Positions 1-9,316 of a DNA stretch of 64,000 nt are shown piece by piece. Source of the stretch: CAYSBE01 sp046309355 (GTDB lineage Bacteria > Bacteroidota > Bacteroidia > UKL13-3); the NCBI GenBank assembly GCA_046309355.1, contig JBKCPL010000031.1, positions 1-64,000 on the forward strand. The letters are read 5' to 3'. The notes under the pieces were generated by a model. That model had not been told where the DNA came from. It searched no databases and saw only the letters and a list, made by a program, of their open reading frames with translations. Position 1 is the first letter of the stretch, and each line of letters opens with the position of its first letter. Made by a program: the position numbers and the translations under genes.

Positions 1-388
<388 letters not shown>

Positions 389-452
389 ATTTCACTTATA
401 TCCTAGATTGTTTGTGTTTTCTTTCAATAATATGTCAATTATAAGATCTTTT

Positions 453-562
453 TGGTGACTATAGCGATGGTGTTCACCTCTTCCCATTCCGAACAGAGTA
501 GTTAAGCCCATCAGCGCAGATGATACTTGGATAAAACCTGGGAAAGTATGTCGTTGCCGAAT
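453..562 (+). rRNA. 5S ribosomal RNA
   Basis: About 110 nt beginning GGTGACTATAGCG. It contains the conserved loop B/C segment CACCTCTTCCCATTCCGAAC and the following GTTAAGCCC, and it closes with a complementary 3' strand. It sits about 65 nt after the 23S end and is followed at once by an intrinsic terminator, the normal rrn operon order. The ends are placed to within a few bases. Confidence 0.95.
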
Positions 563-566
563 TTTT

Positions 567-590
567 AAAGCCCCTAACGGGGCTTTTTTT
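567..590 (+). terminator. Intrinsic terminator of the rRNA operon
   Basis: A short GC hairpin (AAGCCCC, loop TAAC, GGGGCTT) is followed directly by a run of T. It lies five bases after the 5S 3' end and about 27 bases before the next start codon, so it should end rRNA operon transcription. Confidence 0.93.
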
Positions 591-616
591 ATTATATTCG
601 TTTGCAATTATCTCTT

Positions 617-2611
617 ATGATTCGAATTAATATTCTTACAACATCGCTTATCTTATTAACCACAGCACTAACTGGACAGGTTGCAAAAGACCAAGTTTTA
701 AGAGCCAATGTAACCATACATAATAGCAATGTAATACTTAGTTGGCCTGCAGAAAATTATACAGGGACTTTTACTTTATACAGAAAATTGAATTATGACG
801 AGGATGACTGGGGAACACAACCCATTGCAGTATTGGATGGAACTGCCAGCAGTTATACCGATAACACTTCTGTTTCGGGCAAGCGATACGAGTATTTAAT
901 CGTTAAATCGAGAGGTGGAACTACTGATGCATTGGGCTATATCTGTGCCGGCAATAATGCATATGAGATAAACGCTTTTGCGGGAATTATACTACTAATT
1001 GATAGTACTTACATTACGCCACTTAATAATGAAATTCAACGTTTAATATTGGACCTGCAGAAAGAGGGTTGGAAAGTTACGATATCCTATGCAGGAAGAA
1101 GTGAATCGCCTTTAGATGTAAAAAAACGAATACTGGGTATTCAGCAATCTGATAAGAGTATTCAAGTTTTATTAATGTTAGGAAATATACCTGTCCCCTA
1201 TTCAGGATTTTACTCTGTAAATGGTGATGCTCCACCACCTGATGGACATGTGGAGGGCAGTGGTAATCATACAGGTGCTTGGCCTGCAGATGTGTATTAT
1301 GGTATTTTAGAAAATGTATTTACCGATAACACCGTAAATTGTACTACAGGTGCCTTACAAAGAAATCATAATATAGTTGGTGATGGGAAATTTGACCAAA
1401 CTAAATTGCCCTCACCCGCTATTCTTGAAGTTGGGCGTATTGATTTAACTAATTTACCTGCATTTAATAAAGATGATATTGAACTCACCAGAGACTATTT
1501 AAACCGAAATCATGCTTGGCGAAATGGCAAGTGGAAAGTAATTGAACGAGGTTTGATTGATAATAACTTTACAAATTTTAATCTGGCTTCTACGGGTTAT
1601 GCAAATTTCATTGCGATATTAGGTATTGACAGTGTATTTGATAACAGAGATTATATGAATAGCCAAAAGGTGGGATCATATTTGCTCAGTTACGGCTGCG
1701 GTGCTGGCAGTTATACTAGTTGTAGCGGCATAGGTAACACTTCAAGTTTTGCTAATGACAGCTTTGAAAATGTATTTACGATTCTGTCGGGTAGTTATTT
1801 TGGAGACTGGGACAATGTAAACAATTTTTTGCGTGCTCCACTTGCCAGCAGTAGCTTAGGCAGTTTTTGGGGAGGTATCCCCAAGTGGTACATTCATCAT
1901 ATGGGTGTTGGTGAACGCATAGGTAAAGGAGTGAAAATATCTCAAAACAATACAGGATTTTATTTTACGGGAAACTTCAATATGTCACATAATTCAATGC
2001 ACATTGCTTACATGGGAGATCCTACACTGAAAATTAGAAATCTGCCTGCAGTTGAATCACTAACTGCGGTAAGTTCAAACAACCTTGTATATTTAAACTG
2101 GAATAGAATAGGAGATCAAAGCTATGCCATATATCGTTTCGATACATTAAACAGAGTATTTAACAGAATTCACAACTTGCCCATAAATGATACATTCTTT
2201 ATTGACTCATTTAACCACGCTTCAGGAAGGTATGTGTATGCTGTTAAATGTATTAAGCTGGAAACTACTGGAAGTGGAACATTTTATAATACGGGTGGTG
2301 CTGCATACTCAACTGTGGAGCATATTAATTCAGTATCTGCTATTAATGATAATCAAAATTTAGTTTACATATATCCTAACCCGGTATCAGAACAAATTCA
2401 CATTAAGATTGACACTAGGATTATTTCGACAAGTACACTTAGTGCTAAAATTTATGATTTGTATGGTAAAGGCATAATGGAATTTCAAATTCAACCCTCT
2501 AGTAATCGAGATGTGATTATGGATGTTCGCGAGCTAAATGATGGAATATATATATGTGAAATAAAGGGTAATGGTATCTTAAACAGGCAAAAAATACTTG
2601 TTTCAAAATAA
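617..2611 (+). CDS. Secreted T9SS cargo protein with fibronectin-III-like and possible C25-peptidase-like regions
   Basis: About 664 residues from the ATG at 617. I prefer this to a TTG 15 bases upstream because it begins a clean signal peptide (hydrophobic residues about 4-20). Next comes a fibronectin-III-like beta domain (about 30-105) and a large central region. The C-terminal 80 residues form a T9SS type A sorting domain (YPNPVSEQ, then LNDGIYICEI and a basic end). The central region has segments such as VLLMLGNIPVPYSG, GNHTGAWPADVYYG and SYGCGAGSY, which recall the caspase-like fold of gingipain-type C25 peptidases. I cannot assign catalytic residues, so that similarity is inference. 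It should be exported through the outer membrane and surface-anchored or released. It stands alone between the rRNA operon and a bidirectional terminator. Confidence 0.8.
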   Translation: MIRINILTTSLILLTTALTGQVAKDQVLRANVTIHNSNVILSWPAENYTGTFTLYRKLNYDEDDWGTQPIAVLDGTASSYTDNTSVSGKRYEYLIVKSRGGTTDALGYICAGNNAYEINAFAGIILLIDSTYITPLNNEIQRLILDLQKEGWKVTISYAGRSESPLDVKKRILGIQQSDKSIQVLLMLGNIPVPYSGFYSVNGDAPPPDGHVEGSGNHTGAWPADVYYGILENVFTDNTVNCTTGALQRNHNIVGDGKFDQTKLPSPAILEVGRIDLTNLPAFNKDDIELTRDYLNRNHAWRNGKWKVIERGLIDNNFTNFNLASTGYANFIAILGIDSVFDNRDYMNSQKVGSYLLSYGCGAGSYTSCSGIGNTSSFANDSFENVFTILSGSYFGDWDNVNNFLRAPLASSSLGSFWGGIPKWYIHHMGVGERIGKGVKISQNNTGFYFTGNFNMSHNSMHIAYMGDPTLKIRNLPAVESLTAVSSNNLVYLNWNRIGDQSYAIYRFDTLNRVFNRIHNLPINDTFFIDSFNHASGRYVYAVKCIKLETTGSGTFYNTGGAAYSTVEHINSVSAINDNQNLVYIYPNPVSEQIHIKIDTRIISTSTLSAKIYDLYGKGIMEFQIQPSSNRDVIMDVRELNDGIYICEIKGNGILNRQKILVSK

Positions 2612-2798
2612 CTTTATGTAGTAATATTTGTACAGATTGAGCAACAATTTGGACACTACAAGCATTTTATGATGGCACTCCCAACCAGTATATATTCCTG
2701 AATTTCAGAATTTTATAAAATATATGGATAACTGTTTATATTGGTATGATACCTGTATAAACTGGTATAGCTAATCTTTTTTCATTGATAAACAGTTC

Positions 2799-2834
2799 AA
2801 AGGTCACTTTTTTATAAAAGTGACCTTTTTACAT
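2799..2834. terminator. Bidirectional intrinsic terminator between convergent genes
   Basis: A perfect stem (AAGGTCACTTTT, short loop, AAAAGTGACCTT) is flanked by T on one side and A on the other. It works on both strands and lies between the converging T9SS protein gene and the RNase G gene. The rest of 2612-2836 shows no coding potential. Confidence 0.9.
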
Positions 2835-2836
2835 TA

Positions 2837-4393
2837 CTACAGTATGATTTCTTCATTATTTTTATTGAGGAACCTATACTGTGTAAATTGCATGGTTGAG
2901 GCAGCTTTAATACCTACCCATCTTTTATATTTATAAAGCCATGACCAACGAATGGATTTAAAAAGCCCACGCTTAATAAAGGCAGCAACATACGGATGTA
3001 CCTCAAGCATAATTTGTGTATGATTCAAATTATGAAACAGGTAGCGTATTTTTTGTTCAATCTCTTCGAGTAAAGCAACGCTCGCAGTTATTTCACCTGT
3101 TCCTTTACATGTAGGACACTTTTCGGTTGTTATAACTGATAACTCGGGTCGCACGCGTTGACGAGTAATTTGAATTAATCCGAACTGACTCATTGGTAAT
3201 ACCTTATGCTTCGCACGATCGGATTTCATCGCGTCTTTAAGCTTTTCATATACCAACTTTTTATTTGAGGCTAGCTTTTGATCTATGAAGTCTACTACAA
3301 TAATCCCCCCCATATCTCTAAGACGTAGTTGCCTGGCAATTTCGCTTGCTGCCTCAAGATTTACCTTTAGTGCGCTTTCTTCCTGACTTACTTCTTTTGA
3401 TGATGTATTTCCACTGTTCACATCAATAACATGAAGTGCTTCTGTATGTTGAACAATTAAATAGCATCCACCTAAAAAGTTTACTTGTTGTCCAAAGCTA
3501 CTTTTTATCTGCTTGTCTACTCCGAAATTTTGGAAAATGTCTTGCTTGCCTTGATACAGTTTTACAATTTTTTCAAGCTCGGGTGCTTTAGTAAAGATAT
3601 ACGATTTTATTTCCTGATAGAGATTCTGGTCGTTTATATGTATAGCTGTAAACTCACTGTTTAATATGTCGCGAACTAGCGTGAATAACCTCTCCCCTTC
3701 TCCATGAAGTCTAAATGGCGGTGTTGCAGTACGTAGTTGGTTTACCAATGACTCCCATTTTCTGATTAGTTCTTTCAGGTCGTTTTCAATTTCGGAGATT
3801 GATTTATTCTCGGCAACAGTTCTAACTATTACTCCAAAATTGCGGGGTTTTATATCATTAACTAGTTTTTTTAGCCTAGTGCGCTCTTCGTTTTTAACAA
3901 TCTTTTTCGACAGTGATATACCTTCGCTAAATGGAATTAGCACGACAAACCTACCTGCTAATGATAGCTCTGAAGTCAATCGGGGTCCTTTGTTTGAAAT
4001 CGGCTCCTTAGCAACCTGAACAATAACCCTCTGGTTGCGTGTAAGCACATCAATAATTTTACCCGATTTTACTATATCAGATTCTTTATCTTTTAACTTA
4101 GGCCAAGCATTAAAATTCTGATCGGAAAGAATTTGTTTTGTGAACTTATGTAGCGATTTAACCTGAGGGCCAAGATCCAAATAGTGTAAAAAAGCATCAC
4201 GTTCATGCCCAACATCAATAAATGCTGCATTAAGTCCGGGCATAAGTTTGCTGACAGTGCCCAGATATATATCACCTACTGCAAAATTGTTTTCTGATTT
4301 TTCGTGATGTAACTCAATCAGTTTTTTATCAATAAGCAGGGCAATATCTACCGCACCGGCAGGATGTACGTTTATAATAAGTTCTTTACTCAC
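2837..4393 (-). CDS. rng: Ribonuclease G/E family endoribonuclease
   Basis: A 518-residue RNase E/G family protein, which processes rRNA precursors and cleaves single-stranded mRNA in the cytoplasm. An S1-like RNA-binding region spans about 37-130. The DNase-I-like catalytic domain has the two metal-binding aspartates, D324 in HVIDVNSG and D368 in VVDFIDQK. A CPTC zinc-link motif lies at 426-429, as used for dimer-dimer contact in RNase E. There is no long disordered scaffold tail, so this is the short RNase G form. It is the last gene of a leftward operon (HU, TPR protein, 29-codon ORF, RNase G), an order I associate with Bacteroidota. It ends at the bidirectional terminator near 2800. Confidence 0.95.
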   Translation of the reverse strand: MSKELIINVHPAGAVDIALLIDKKLIELHHEKSENNFAVGDIYLGTVSKLMPGLNAAFIDVGHERDAFLHYLDLGPQVKSLHKFTKQILSDQNFNAWPKLKDKESDIVKSGKIIDVLTRNQRVIVQVAKEPISNKGPRLTSELSLAGRFVVLIPFSEGISLSKKIVKNEERTRLKKLVNDIKPRNFGVIVRTVAENKSISEIENDLKELIRKWESLVNQLRTATPPFRLHGEGERLFTLVRDILNSEFTAIHINDQNLYQEIKSYIFTKAPELEKIVKLYQGKQDIFQNFGVDKQIKSSFGQQVNFLGGCYLIVQHTEALHVIDVNSGNTSSKEVSQEESALKVNLEAASEIARQLRLRDMGGIIVVDFIDQKLASNKKLVYEKLKDAMKSDRAKHKVLPMSQFGLIQITRQRVRPELSVITTEKCPTCKGTGEITASVALLEEIEQKIRYLFHNLNHTQIMLEVHPYVAAFIKRGLFKSIRWSWLYKYKRWVGIKAASTMQFTQYRFLNKNNEEIIL

Positions 4394-4463
4394 AACTGTG
4401 AAGGCTTTAATTAATACTATAACACTACTGCCCTATTAAGGGAAGTATACTAATTAAAGAATC

Positions 4464-4553
4464 CTATTTCTTCTTATGGCGATTTTTCCTTAAGCGCTTT
4501 TTACGTTTGTGAGTTGCAATCTTGTGTCTTTTTCTTTTCTTACCGCTTGGCAT
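4464..4553 (-). CDS. 29-residue AURKAIP1/COX24-domain protein (mS38-like, putative ribosome-associated)
   Basis: A tiny reading frame running from ATG (4553) to TAG (4464). The product starts MPSGKKRKRHKIATHKR and ends RKNRHKKK. Twenty of 29 residues are Lys, Arg or His. This matches the Bacteroidota family annotated AURKAIP1/COX24 domain-containing protein, related to the C-terminal motif of mitochondrial ribosomal protein mS38. That family is thought to bind rRNA; the role here is inferred from the family. The start codon is two bases after the stop of the upstream TPR gene, which implies translational coupling. It lies between HU/TPR and RNase G, so an RNA-linked role fits the context. It is easily missed because of its length. 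Confidence 0.88.
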   Translation of the reverse strand: MPSGKKRKRHKIATHKRKKRLRKNRHKKK

Positions 4554-4555
4554 AA

Positions 4556-5368
4556 TTATAATTGATTAAGTTTTTGAATGATGTTGTCTATTTCGGTTCT
4601 GGTCTCTTTGTCAGAAACCAATGTTTTGCATTTTTCGTAGGTTTTAATGGCCTGTTGTGCATTTCCCATTTTTGCCTGAACTTCTGCGAGATAAAAATAA
4701 TACTGTGGATTAAATGGCTGCAGACTTACCAGTTTCTCGAAACGAACTAAGGCTTTATCCAGTTGATTTGATTGTATAGATAGCATTCCGAGACTAAAGA
4801 TTGCCTGGTAATTATTGCTATCTTCTTTAATTACTTCACGAAGCATTCCTACTCCTTTCATTACATCTTTATCCAATTCGATGTAACAGGCAGCTAGGGC
4901 ATTTTTTACATCAAGATTAGTCGGGTCAAGTTGTAATGCTTTGTTTAAACTAGATTTTGCTTTGCCTGCTAATTGATAGGATAATATACTGTCGGATGAT
5001 GACATGGCTAGATTGTACCATTTGGTTCCTAGAACATACCAGTTTTGCTTAGTACTTTCCAACTCGGTATACTTTTCAAAATAATAGGATGCCAAAAGAG
5101 GTAAATTCAATGAATCTGACAACTGTACTGCTTGTTTTAAGGTAGCTGACGTATTTGTTTTTTCGTATTTTGTTAACACGTTGAGTACGTCAGGCTTTAG
5201 CTCGGTTTTTTGAATACTAATATATTCATCGAAGGACTTAAAGTTGGCTGTAGATGAAGGATTTTCTTTACTCCCTACTACTGCATTATTAGTCTTATAT
5301 CCTTTCCAAAAAAGAATTCCAGCTATCACTGCTACAGAGCCAATCAGTATGTATTGGTTTCTTGACAA
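4556..5368 (-). CDS. Inner-membrane-anchored tetratricopeptide repeat protein
   Basis: 270 residues. One N-terminal membrane helix (about 6-22, ILIGSVAVIAGILFW) is followed by a polar linker and then helical TPR-like repeats from about 110 to the end, for example ALQLDPTNLDVKNALAACYIEL and the YYFYLAEVQAKMGNAQQAI unit. It probably serves as a periplasm-facing interaction scaffold; the partner is unknown. It follows HU by 12 bases and precedes the 29-codon ORF by two bases, so it belongs to the HU operon. A TPR protein at this place next to HU and RNase G is common in Bacteroidota, but I cannot name a function. Confidence 0.85.
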   Translation of the reverse strand: MSRNQYILIGSVAVIAGILFWKGYKTNNAVVGSKENPSSTANFKSFDEYISIQKTELKPDVLNVLTKYEKTNTSATLKQAVQLSDSLNLPLLASYYFEKYTELESTKQNWYVLGTKWYNLAMSSSDSILSYQLAGKAKSSLNKALQLDPTNLDVKNALAACYIELDKDVMKGVGMLREVIKEDSNNYQAIFSLGMLSIQSNQLDKALVRFEKLVSLQPFNPQYYFYLAEVQAKMGNAQQAIKTYEKCKTLVSDKETRTEIDNIIQKLNQL

Positions 5369-5380
5369 ACAAGCGTAAGA

Positions 5381-5695
5381 TTATGCAGTTAACTTAGCAG
5401 CCTTTGCCTTAACTGATTCGCTTTTTTTAACTTTATCGACAAATGTTTTTGCAGGCTTGAAACTAGGGATATAATGTTCATCGATAACCATAGCTGTATT
5501 TTTTGAGATGTTACGAGCTATTTTTTTAGCTCTTTTTTTGATAACAAAGCTACCGAAACCTCTGAAGTAAACGTTCTTACCTTCTATCATTGAGTTACGA
5601 ACAACTTTGAAGAACGACTCAACGGCCTCCTGAACCTGTAATTTATCGATACCTGTTTTGTTTGAGATTTCTGTAATAATTTCTGCTTTTGTCAT
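5381..5695 (-). CDS. HU/IHF family DNA-binding protein
   Basis: 104 residues. A complete HU fold has the helical dimerisation half (1-42), the FRGFGSF signature (44-50) and the DNA-minor-groove arm ending in IPSFKPAK (76-83). A short Lys/Ala-rich tail (KSESVKAKAAKLTA) extends past the usual end of about 90 residues. It compacts or bends DNA in the nucleoid. It is the first gene of a leftward operon with the TPR protein, the 29-codon ORF and RNase G, and has a good -7 promoter element 77 bases upstream. HU versus IHF subtype cannot be decided here. Confidence 0.96.
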   Translation of the reverse strand: MTKAEIITEISNKTGIDKLQVQEAVESFFKVVRNSMIEGKNVYFRGFGSFVIKKRAKKIARNISKNTAMVIDEHYIPSFKPAKTFVDKVKKSESVKAKAAKLTA

Positions 5696-5771
5696 TTTTT
5701 TAAAATTTTAATGGTTTATAAATTAATTATCAATCAATTGTTAAATGTTTTAGCTTCTAAAACAAGGGTTG

Positions 5772-5779
5772 CAAATTTA
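5772..5779 (-). promoter_or_regulatory. -7 promoter element of the HU operon
   Basis: The minus strand reads TAAATTTG, an exact match to the Bacteroidetes sigma-ABfr -7 consensus TAnnTTTG, followed by C. It lies 77 bases before the HU start. No clear TTTG -33 element is seen at the expected distance. Confidence 0.6.
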
Positions 5780-5875
5780 TACATTTCAGGTAAAAAACTA
5801 CATAACTGCCTGATAATTTTTAAATACCAAACATACTGGCGGAAATATCCTCTTAATAGGATTTAATTCGCAGCT

Positions 5876-6925
5876 ATGTGGAAAGACCTTAATCGTTGGT
5901 ATAGAGATCATGCAAGGGATTTACCCTGGCGGCATACAAGAGACCCTTATAAAATATGGTTATCGGAGGTGATTTTACAGCAAACACGGGTTGAGCAGGG
6001 GCTGCCCTATTATGAGCGATTTATCTCTCAATTCCCTGATGTAAAGAAGCTGGCTAAAGCATCGAATACGCAAATAATGAAGCTGTGGCAAGGCTTGGGG
6101 TATTACAGCCGTGCAATAAATATGCATGAAACCGCCAAGCAAATTGTACGTGATTGCAACGGAAAATTCCCAAATACATACATAAACTTGCTTAAACTTA
6201 AAGGCATAGGCCCTTATACCGCTGCTGCCATCGCATCATTTGCTTTTGATGAACCCAAGGCAGTAGTGGACGGGAATGTTTTCAGAGTGCTTTCCAGAGT
6301 ATATGGCATAGACGAGCCTATTGACGGAACGGTGGGTAAAAAACTATTTGGGCAGCTTGCCGATGAAATATTGGATAAAAAAGCTCCCGCTATTCACAAT
6401 CAGGCAATGATGGAGCTTGGGGCTACTGTGTGTACACCTAAACGTGCGAAATGCGCTATGTGTCCTATGCATCAAAACTGTGTTGCATTCATACAAAACA
6501 GAGTTTATGAGTTTCCTGTTAAATTAGTAAAAAAGCAACCTAAAGAAATTTTTCTAAACTATATTTTATTTATTCATGAAGGGAAACTATTGGTACGTAA
6601 GCGTGACAGAAATTCGATATGGAAGAACCTTTATGAGCCTTTGTATATAGAGAGTTCGGAGCGGGCTGACACACTGAGTAAAAAGGATATTTCAACTAAA
6701 TTAGGGATTGAGGTTACACACAAACCTGTGAGCATGTGGCATACAGTTCATCTTTTATCGCACAGGAAAATAGATGCCGGGTTTTGGCTTGCCATGTGCA
6801 GCGAAATGCCCAAGTTAGCTAGTACTGACCAGTTCGTAACTAAATCACAGCTGCAAAGACTTCCGGTCCACCGGTTATTTGATAAATTTTTGAAATGCGT
6901 TACTTTGCAGGCGTTAATAGAATAG
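5876..6925 (+). CDS. mutY: A/G-specific adenine DNA glycosylase MutY
   Basis: 349 residues. It removes adenine mispaired with 8-oxoguanine in base excision repair. Motifs in order are the catalytic glutamate E31 in SEVILQQT, the helix-hairpin-helix LKGIGPYTAAAI (108-119), the catalytic aspartate D132 in VVDGNV, and the [4Fe-4S] ligands C186-X6-C193-X2-C196-X5-C202. The C-terminal Nudix-like domain that reads 8-oxoG follows from about 225. It starts the rightward cluster mutY-ssb-gldE-gldD, with only four bases to ssb. It is transcribed divergently from HU. Confidence 0.97.
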   Translation: MWKDLNRWYRDHARDLPWRHTRDPYKIWLSEVILQQTRVEQGLPYYERFISQFPDVKKLAKASNTQIMKLWQGLGYYSRAINMHETAKQIVRDCNGKFPNTYINLLKLKGIGPYTAAAIASFAFDEPKAVVDGNVFRVLSRVYGIDEPIDGTVGKKLFGQLADEILDKKAPAIHNQAMMELGATVCTPKRAKCAMCPMHQNCVAFIQNRVYEFPVKLVKKQPKEIFLNYILFIHEGKLLVRKRDRNSIWKNLYEPLYIESSERADTLSKKDISTKLGIEVTHKPVSMWHTVHLLSHRKIDAGFWLAMCSEMPKLASTDQFVTKSQLQRLPVHRLFDKFLKCVTLQALIE

Positions 6926-6929
6926 TACT

Positions 6930-7370
6930 ATGTCATTAAATAAAGTCATGCTGATTGGGAATCTGGGGCAAGATCCAGAAGTGAAATATCTGGAAAATAA
7001 CCGGGTTGTTGCCAATTTCTCGCTGGCAACGTCTGAATCTTACACAGACAGAAACGGAGAACGCAAAACCGATACGGAGTGGCATCGCATTGAGATGTGG
7101 GATAATCTGGCCAAGATTGCTGAAAAATATCTGAAAAAAGGTCAACAGGTATATATAGAGGGAAAAATTCGTACTCAGACCTGGAAAGATAAAGACGGAA
7201 ATGAAAAAACAGGTATACGTATAAAAGCTATTAGCATGACTATGCTTGGCGGTTCAAAGGCTTCAACTAGTAACACCTCAAGCATGGATGGAGCACACAG
7301 AGAGCACGTTGATCATTCGCCCGATAAATCTGTATCCGTACCAGATGCAACAGACGATTTACCTTTTTAG
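6930..7370 (+). CDS. ssb: Single-stranded DNA-binding protein
   Basis: 146 residues. The N-terminal OB fold (about 1-108) begins MSLNKVMLIGNLGQDPEV and contains the conserved TEWHRIEMW and KGQQVYIEGKI stretches. A flexible Ser/Thr/His linker leads to the acidic tip DDLPF that binds SSB partner proteins. It coats single-stranded DNA in replication and repair. It sits four bases after mutY and 14 bases before gldE, so co-transcription is likely. Confidence 0.97.
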   Translation: MSLNKVMLIGNLGQDPEVKYLENNRVVANFSLATSESYTDRNGERKTDTEWHRIEMWDNLAKIAEKYLKKGQQVYIEGKIRTQTWKDKDGNEKTGIRIKAISMTMLGGSKASTSNTSSMDGAHREHVDHSPDKSVSVPDATDDLPF

Positions 7371-7384
7371 ATTATATAACCACA

Positions 7385-8734
7385 TTGGAATCAACACTTA
7401 CTGAACCTCCGTCTTATGCTTTTGCGCCAATGCTAAGCATTATCAATCCTCAGTTGAATGCGGCAGATACCCTTTCACTAATTATCTATGCGGCAGTATT
7501 GATTCTACTCATTATTTGTTCAGCTACAATATCCAGTTCCGAAAACGCTTTTTTTTCACTTACCCCCTGGCAAATAGAAGAACTAACTGAAGAGAGCAGT
7601 AAAACAGCCGATGCCATTCATTATCTGACTGGTCATCCTAAAAAGCTGCTGGCTACAATCCTTATTGCAAACACGTTTGTAAACATTGCATTTGTGCTCG
7701 TTTCAACGTTGACAATAAATACAGTTTTTGATTTCTCAGAAAATAAGCTTGCCGGTTTTTTTATTGAAGTCGTATTTATTACTTTTCTGATAGTACTTCT
7801 GGGGGAGGTAATGCCAAAAATTTATGCTTCGCAAAACAATCAGCGTGTTGCAGCATTACTAGCCAGACCCATGGTATTGTTGAACAAACTTCTTACTCCT
7901 TTTGTTACGGTATTGGTGCGTTCAACTTCTGTTTTAGATAAGCGCATGACCCGAAAAGGACATGTACTTAGTGTAGACGAATTGACTCATGCGATAGAAA
8001 TTACAGCAGAATCGAACACCCCAAAAGAAGAAAAAACCATTCTTAAATCGATAGTTAATTTTGGCAATATCAATGTAAAGCAAATTATGCGGCAAAGACC
8101 GGATATCTCTGCCATTGATCAACGGTTAAACTTTACTGAAGTGCTTGGAAAAATTAAGGAGTGGGAATATTCACGTGTTCCTGTTTTTGATGGCAATCTG
8201 GATAAAATTACAGGAATATTATACGTTAAAGATTTACTGCCGCACACAGATAAGGGCGAAAACTATAACTGGAGTATGTTGGTACGTAAACCCTACTTTG
8301 TACCTGAAAGTAAAAAAATAGACGACTTACTAAAAGAGTTTCAGAGCAAACGGGTGCATATGGCTATAGTTATTGACGAGTACGGAGGAACCAGCGGTAT
8401 AGCAACCATGGAGGACATTTTGGAAGAAATTTTTGGCGAGATACAGGATGAGTTTGATGAAGATGAGGTGGTGTATTCACGTATCGATGACAGCACCTAT
8501 GTATTTGAAGCTAAAATTCTGATAAACGATATGTGTCGGTATATGGAAGTAGATACCGACCGATTTGAGCAGGTACGAAACGATGCCGATACATTAGGGG
8601 GATTATTGCTTGAAATAAACGGAGATTTACCCTTGCCCGGTGAAGAAATCAACTTTGAAGAATTCAGGTTTATTGTTGAGTCCGTTGACAAAAGACGAAT
8701 AAAGCGAGTAAAAGTAATTTACCTGAAAAACTAA
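7385..8734 (+). CDS. gldE: Gliding motility-associated protein GldE (CNNM/CorC-type membrane protein)
   Basis: Up to 449 residues. A CNNM/DUF21 membrane domain (about 30-205, several hydrophobic helices, the conserved SSSENAFFSLT stretch and LGEVMPKIYASQN) is followed by a CBS pair (about 225-350) and a C-terminal CorC/HlyC domain. GldE is named in Flavobacterium, where it lies next to gldD and supports gliding and T9SS function. The context here is identical (ssb-gldE-gldD). The start is uncertain: the frame opens with TTG at 7385, and an ATG at 7430 would remove 15 residues without touching the membrane domain. The stop overlaps the gldD start by one base. Confidence 0.9.
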   Translation: MESTLTEPPSYAFAPMLSIINPQLNAADTLSLIIYAAVLILLIICSATISSSENAFFSLTPWQIEELTEESSKTADAIHYLTGHPKKLLATILIANTFVNIAFVLVSTLTINTVFDFSENKLAGFFIEVVFITFLIVLLGEVMPKIYASQNNQRVAALLARPMVLLNKLLTPFVTVLVRSTSVLDKRMTRKGHVLSVDELTHAIEITAESNTPKEEKTILKSIVNFGNINVKQIMRQRPDISAIDQRLNFTEVLGKIKEWEYSRVPVFDGNLDKITGILYVKDLLPHTDKGENYNWSMLVRKPYFVPESKKIDDLLKEFQSKRVHMAIVIDEYGGTSGIATMEDILEEIFGEIQDEFDEDEVVYSRIDDSTYVFEAKILINDMCRYMEVDTDRFEQVRNDADTLGGLLLEINGDLPLPGEEINFEEFRFIVESVDKRRIKRVKVIYLKN

Positions 8735-9309
8735 TGAATACGTATATAAAATTAGTTTTCACTAGCTTATTCCTATTATTCACCTGGGGTTGCGAAGAGA
8801 ACTACGTACCAAAGCCCAGAGGGTATCAACGCCTGGACCTACCGGCACACAACTATCAATCAGTATCTAACCCGTGCGGGTTCAGTATAGACATACCTAG
8901 GTATGCCATTTTATCTGCTGATACCCATCCTACAGCAGAGCCATGCTGGTACAACCTTAATTATATTCCATTCAATGCAACCCTGCACCTAAGTGTAAAA
9001 TCCTTTTCGAAAGAAAATGAGCTATTTAAAATGATGGAAGATTCACGAACAATGGTATATAAGCATACTGTGAAGGCAGATGAAATTTATGAAATAAATA
9101 TACGTAATGCGTATTTGAACGGTATGCTGTATGAACTGAGCGGCAATACGGCAACCAACTTTCAGTTTTACGTAACGGACAATAAAAAGCATTTCTTACG
9201 AGGGGCGCTTTATTTCAATGTGCGCACCAATACAGATTCCATTGCTCCTGCACTTGAACATCTGAAGGCTGATGTACTGCATATGTTAGAAACACTAAGA
9301 TGGAATTAA
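8734..9309 (+). CDS. gldD: Gliding motility lipoprotein GldD
   Basis: 191 residues. A lipoprotein signal has a lipobox ending at C20 (FTWGC). The mature part starts with the GldD-like YVPKPRGYQRLDLP, then FSIDIPRYAIL and PCWYNLNYIPFNATLHLSVK. GldD is required for gliding and T9SS function in Flavobacterium johnsoniae; its biochemical role is not established. The ATG overlaps the last base of gldE (TAATG), so translation is probably coupled. Together with the T9SS sorting domains elsewhere in the window, it supports a working type IX system. Confidence 0.93.
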   Translation: MNTYIKLVFTSLFLLFTWGCEENYVPKPRGYQRLDLPAHNYQSVSNPCGFSIDIPRYAILSADTHPTAEPCWYNLNYIPFNATLHLSVKSFSKENELFKMMEDSRTMVYKHTVKADEIYEINIRNAYLNGMLYELSGNTATNFQFYVTDNKKHFLRGALYFNVRTNTDSIAPALEHLKADVLHMLETLRWN

Positions 9310-9316
9310 TAGCTGC

